Source: JBBQFD01 sp038321575 (GTDB lineage: Bacteria; Bacillota_I; Bacilli_A; RF39; UBA660). Taken from it: DNA of 7,600 nucleotides. Each line of letters opens with the position of its first letter. Positions within the stretch are counted from its first letter, which is position 1. The notes below the pieces were generated by a model. It worked only from the letters and a program-made list of their open reading frames with translations. It was not told the DNA's origin and did no database searches. This document shows, one piece after another, positions 6,214-7,600 of this stretch. Location of the stretch: assembly GCA_038321575.1 (NCBI GenBank), contig JBBQFD010000029.1:1-7600 (forward strand), in the 5' to 3' direction. The translations under genes were made by a program, and so were the position numbers.

Positions 6214-7596
6214 ATGAATAAAAAAGAATTTTTAAACAAATTAGAAATAAAATTATTTATTTTAGATGATGCGGAACGTAATGATATCATTAATGAATAT
6301 AGTGATATTATCGATGAGAAAGTAAAACATGGTAAAACGGAAGCTGAAGCTATCTTAGATTTTGGTAGTATTGATTTATTAGCTAAAGAGATATTGGGGG
6401 CTTATAAAATAAATCCTGATTTTAACGAAAAGAAAAAAGATGACGAAACATTTAATGACTTTTTAAGTAGTGCTGATAAATTTATTAGAAAAACAGCAAG
6501 TCAACTATCTGATTTTACAAAAGATTTAGTTAATAAATATAAAGACAATAATCATGATATTACGATTGAAGCAATCTTTGAGATAATTATTAAAGCTGTA
6601 ATATTAATGTTTGTCTTACTAATTCCTTTTAGTATTTTAAGAGGTTTTGGGTTATGGATATCAGATGCCATGATTATTAATCCGCTTAATCATATAATTT
6701 ATATGGTTTGGCAAGTATTAATTGGATCTTTATATTTTATTGCTTGTATCTTAGTTGTATCAAGTGTTTTAAAAGAAGTGTTAGGGCGCAGTGAAATTAG
6801 AAAAGATAAAAAAAAAGAAACTAAGAAAGTAACTAAAAAAACTAAGAAAGATACTAAAGAAGAAATGAATACTGATGAACCAGTAACAAAAGAAAATCAC
6901 TCTGATATTGCCGGAATAGTCGTAACTATCTTTAAAGTTATTGTTATCCTGTGGACGATACCACTAATATTTGCAACTGGTGCTTCATATGTACTATTAG
7001 CAATCTTAGTATATGGTTTAATTAAAGGATTAGAAATATATGGATTTATCTTACTAGCAATTGGTGGAACAATGCTATTAAGTGGTCTTTTAGATGTTAT
7101 TTATGGATTATTATTTAACAGAAAGAAAGTTCATATATATCCATTTATTATTGCTTTGGTAGTAATAATTATCGGGGCATTATTTACCACTGAATACGTA
7201 CTTAATTTAAAATACCATAATCATTTACCAGTTGATGAATATAAATTAACGGTTGAAAAATTCGAAAAAGATGTTCGTGATCAAGTAGAAATAGTTAATT
7301 ATATGAAATATAATGATATTAAAATTGATAATAACCTAGCAGATAACAAAATTATAATTGAAGTATCATATTATAAAGATTATGAAACAATCTTTATAGA
7401 TAAAAATCAATGTCAAGATTCTTCACTAGCATGTGATCAATATTATATATCGCAAACACCACATGGTAGACATTTTGAATTAGTTAATGATTTTATTGAT
7501 AATTTAAAACATCATGAAGTTTATAACTATCGCAATTTATTCAAAATTAAGATAAGAGTTATAGCTAATCAAAATACTATTAATAAATTAAAATAA
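6214..7596 (+). CDS. DUF1700/HAAS-domain multi-pass membrane protein
   Basis: This 460-residue protein begins with a cytoplasmic HAAS domain (1-65): MNKKEFLNKL, a helix ending ERNDIINEYSDIIDEK (21-36), then the G-K-TEAEAILDFGS turn (40-52) and LAKEILGAYK. A charged helix (70-115) leads to membrane segments at about 122-143 and 162-186, a Lys/Thr-rich cytoplasmic loop (191-228), further segments between about 233 and 300 (number uncertain), and a last one near 309-327. The final ~130 residues are hydrophilic, probably outside, with C400 and C407. DUF1700 proteins often follow a short PadR gene, as here, and are thought to take part in envelope-related signalling with it. This one is long for the family. 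I do not recognise the C-terminal domain. It ends four bases before the window edge, so any following partner gene (often DUF4097) cannot be seen. Confidence 0.82.
   Translation: MNKKEFLNKLEIKLFILDDAERNDIINEYSDIIDEKVKHGKTEAEAILDFGSIDLLAKEILGAYKINPDFNEKKKDDETFNDFLSSADKFIRKTASQLSDFTKDLVNKYKDNNHDITIEAIFEIIIKAVILMFVLLIPFSILRGFGLWISDAMIINPLNHIIYMVWQVLIGSLYFIACILVVSSVLKEVLGRSEIRKDKKKETKKVTKKTKKDTKEEMNTDEPVTKENHSDIAGIVVTIFKVIVILWTIPLIFATGASYVLLAILVYGLIKGLEIYGFILLAIGGTMLLSGLLDVIYGLLFNRKKVHIYPFIIALVVIIIGALFTTEYVLNLKYHNHLPVDEYKLTVEKFEKDVRDQVEIVNYMKYNDIKIDNNLADNKIIIEVSYYKDYETIFIDKNQCQDSSLACDQYYISQTPHGRHFELVNDFIDNLKHHEVYNYRNLFKIKIRVIANQNTINKLK
6820..6862 (+). repeat. imperfect ACTAARAAA coding repeat in the Lys-rich loop
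   Basis: Copies of ACTAAGAAAG or ACTAAAAAA/ACTAAAGAAG begin at 6820, 6832, 6841 and 6853, spaced 12, 9 and 12 bp apart. They are in frame and encode TKK/TKE units in the cytoplasmic loop of the HAAS protein. The units are multiples of three, so length change would keep the frame. Confidence 0.6.
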
Positions 7597-7600
7597 AGAT

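Noticed and set aside
1..7600. Mycoplasma-type genetic code with TGA as tryptophan
   Set aside because: Tryptophans throughout are encoded by TGG, and every gene reads through fully without in-frame TGA. The absence of TGA stops (five TAA, two TAG) is expected at this base composition and proves nothing.

Overview
This is an AT-rich window with seven complete protein genes, all on the + strand. The genes are of Bacillota type: good Shine-Dalgarno (SD) sites, sigma-A-like promoters with 16-17 bp spacers, short hairpin/T-tract terminators, a SpoVB/YtgP-type lipid II flippase, a PadR regulator paired with a DUF1700/HAAS membrane protein, and an M23 peptidoglycan hydrolase. Tryptophan is encoded by TGG and all genes end in TAA or TAG, so nothing points to the mycoplasma code. 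The most likely source is an uncultured low-GC member of class Bacilli (RF39-, Izemoplasma- or Erysipelotrichia-like) that keeps a peptidoglycan wall. That placement is inference from gene style, not from a marker gene.

Layout. Bases 1-181 are non-coding and hold two candidate promoters. Bases 182-1684 encode a DcuC/YfcC-family transporter closed by a hairpin terminator. Bases 1747-3601 are a two-gene operon: a YgjP-like HExxH metallopeptidase-fold protein followed by a secreted coiled-coil M23 endopeptidase, again closed by a terminator. Bases 3628-5829 are a second two-gene operon with a strong promoter: a small lipoprotein of unknown function, a MurJ/YtgP-like flippase, and a terminator whose stem lies in the last flippase codons. 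Bases 5829-7596 start with a full-consensus promoter embedded in a cluster of TAGTA/TACTA repeats, followed by a PadR regulator and a large multi-membrane HAAS protein with an unrecognised extracytoplasmic C-terminal domain.

How the parts fit. The middle of the window is about the cell envelope: the flippase delivers lipid II to the outer face of the membrane, the M23 enzyme cuts peptidoglycan, and the lipoprotein probably sits on the outer leaflet beside the flippase. The PadR-HAAS pair is a known type of envelope-linked regulatory module, here probably autoregulated through the repeats over its promoter. The transporter and the YgjP-like protein have no obvious functional link to these. Most of the window is ordinary chromosomal housekeeping content. 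There are no mobile elements, RNA genes, CRISPR arrays or clear signs of transfer. The least explained parts are the PadR operator array, the C-terminal domain of the HAAS protein, and the lipoprotein encoded with the flippase.
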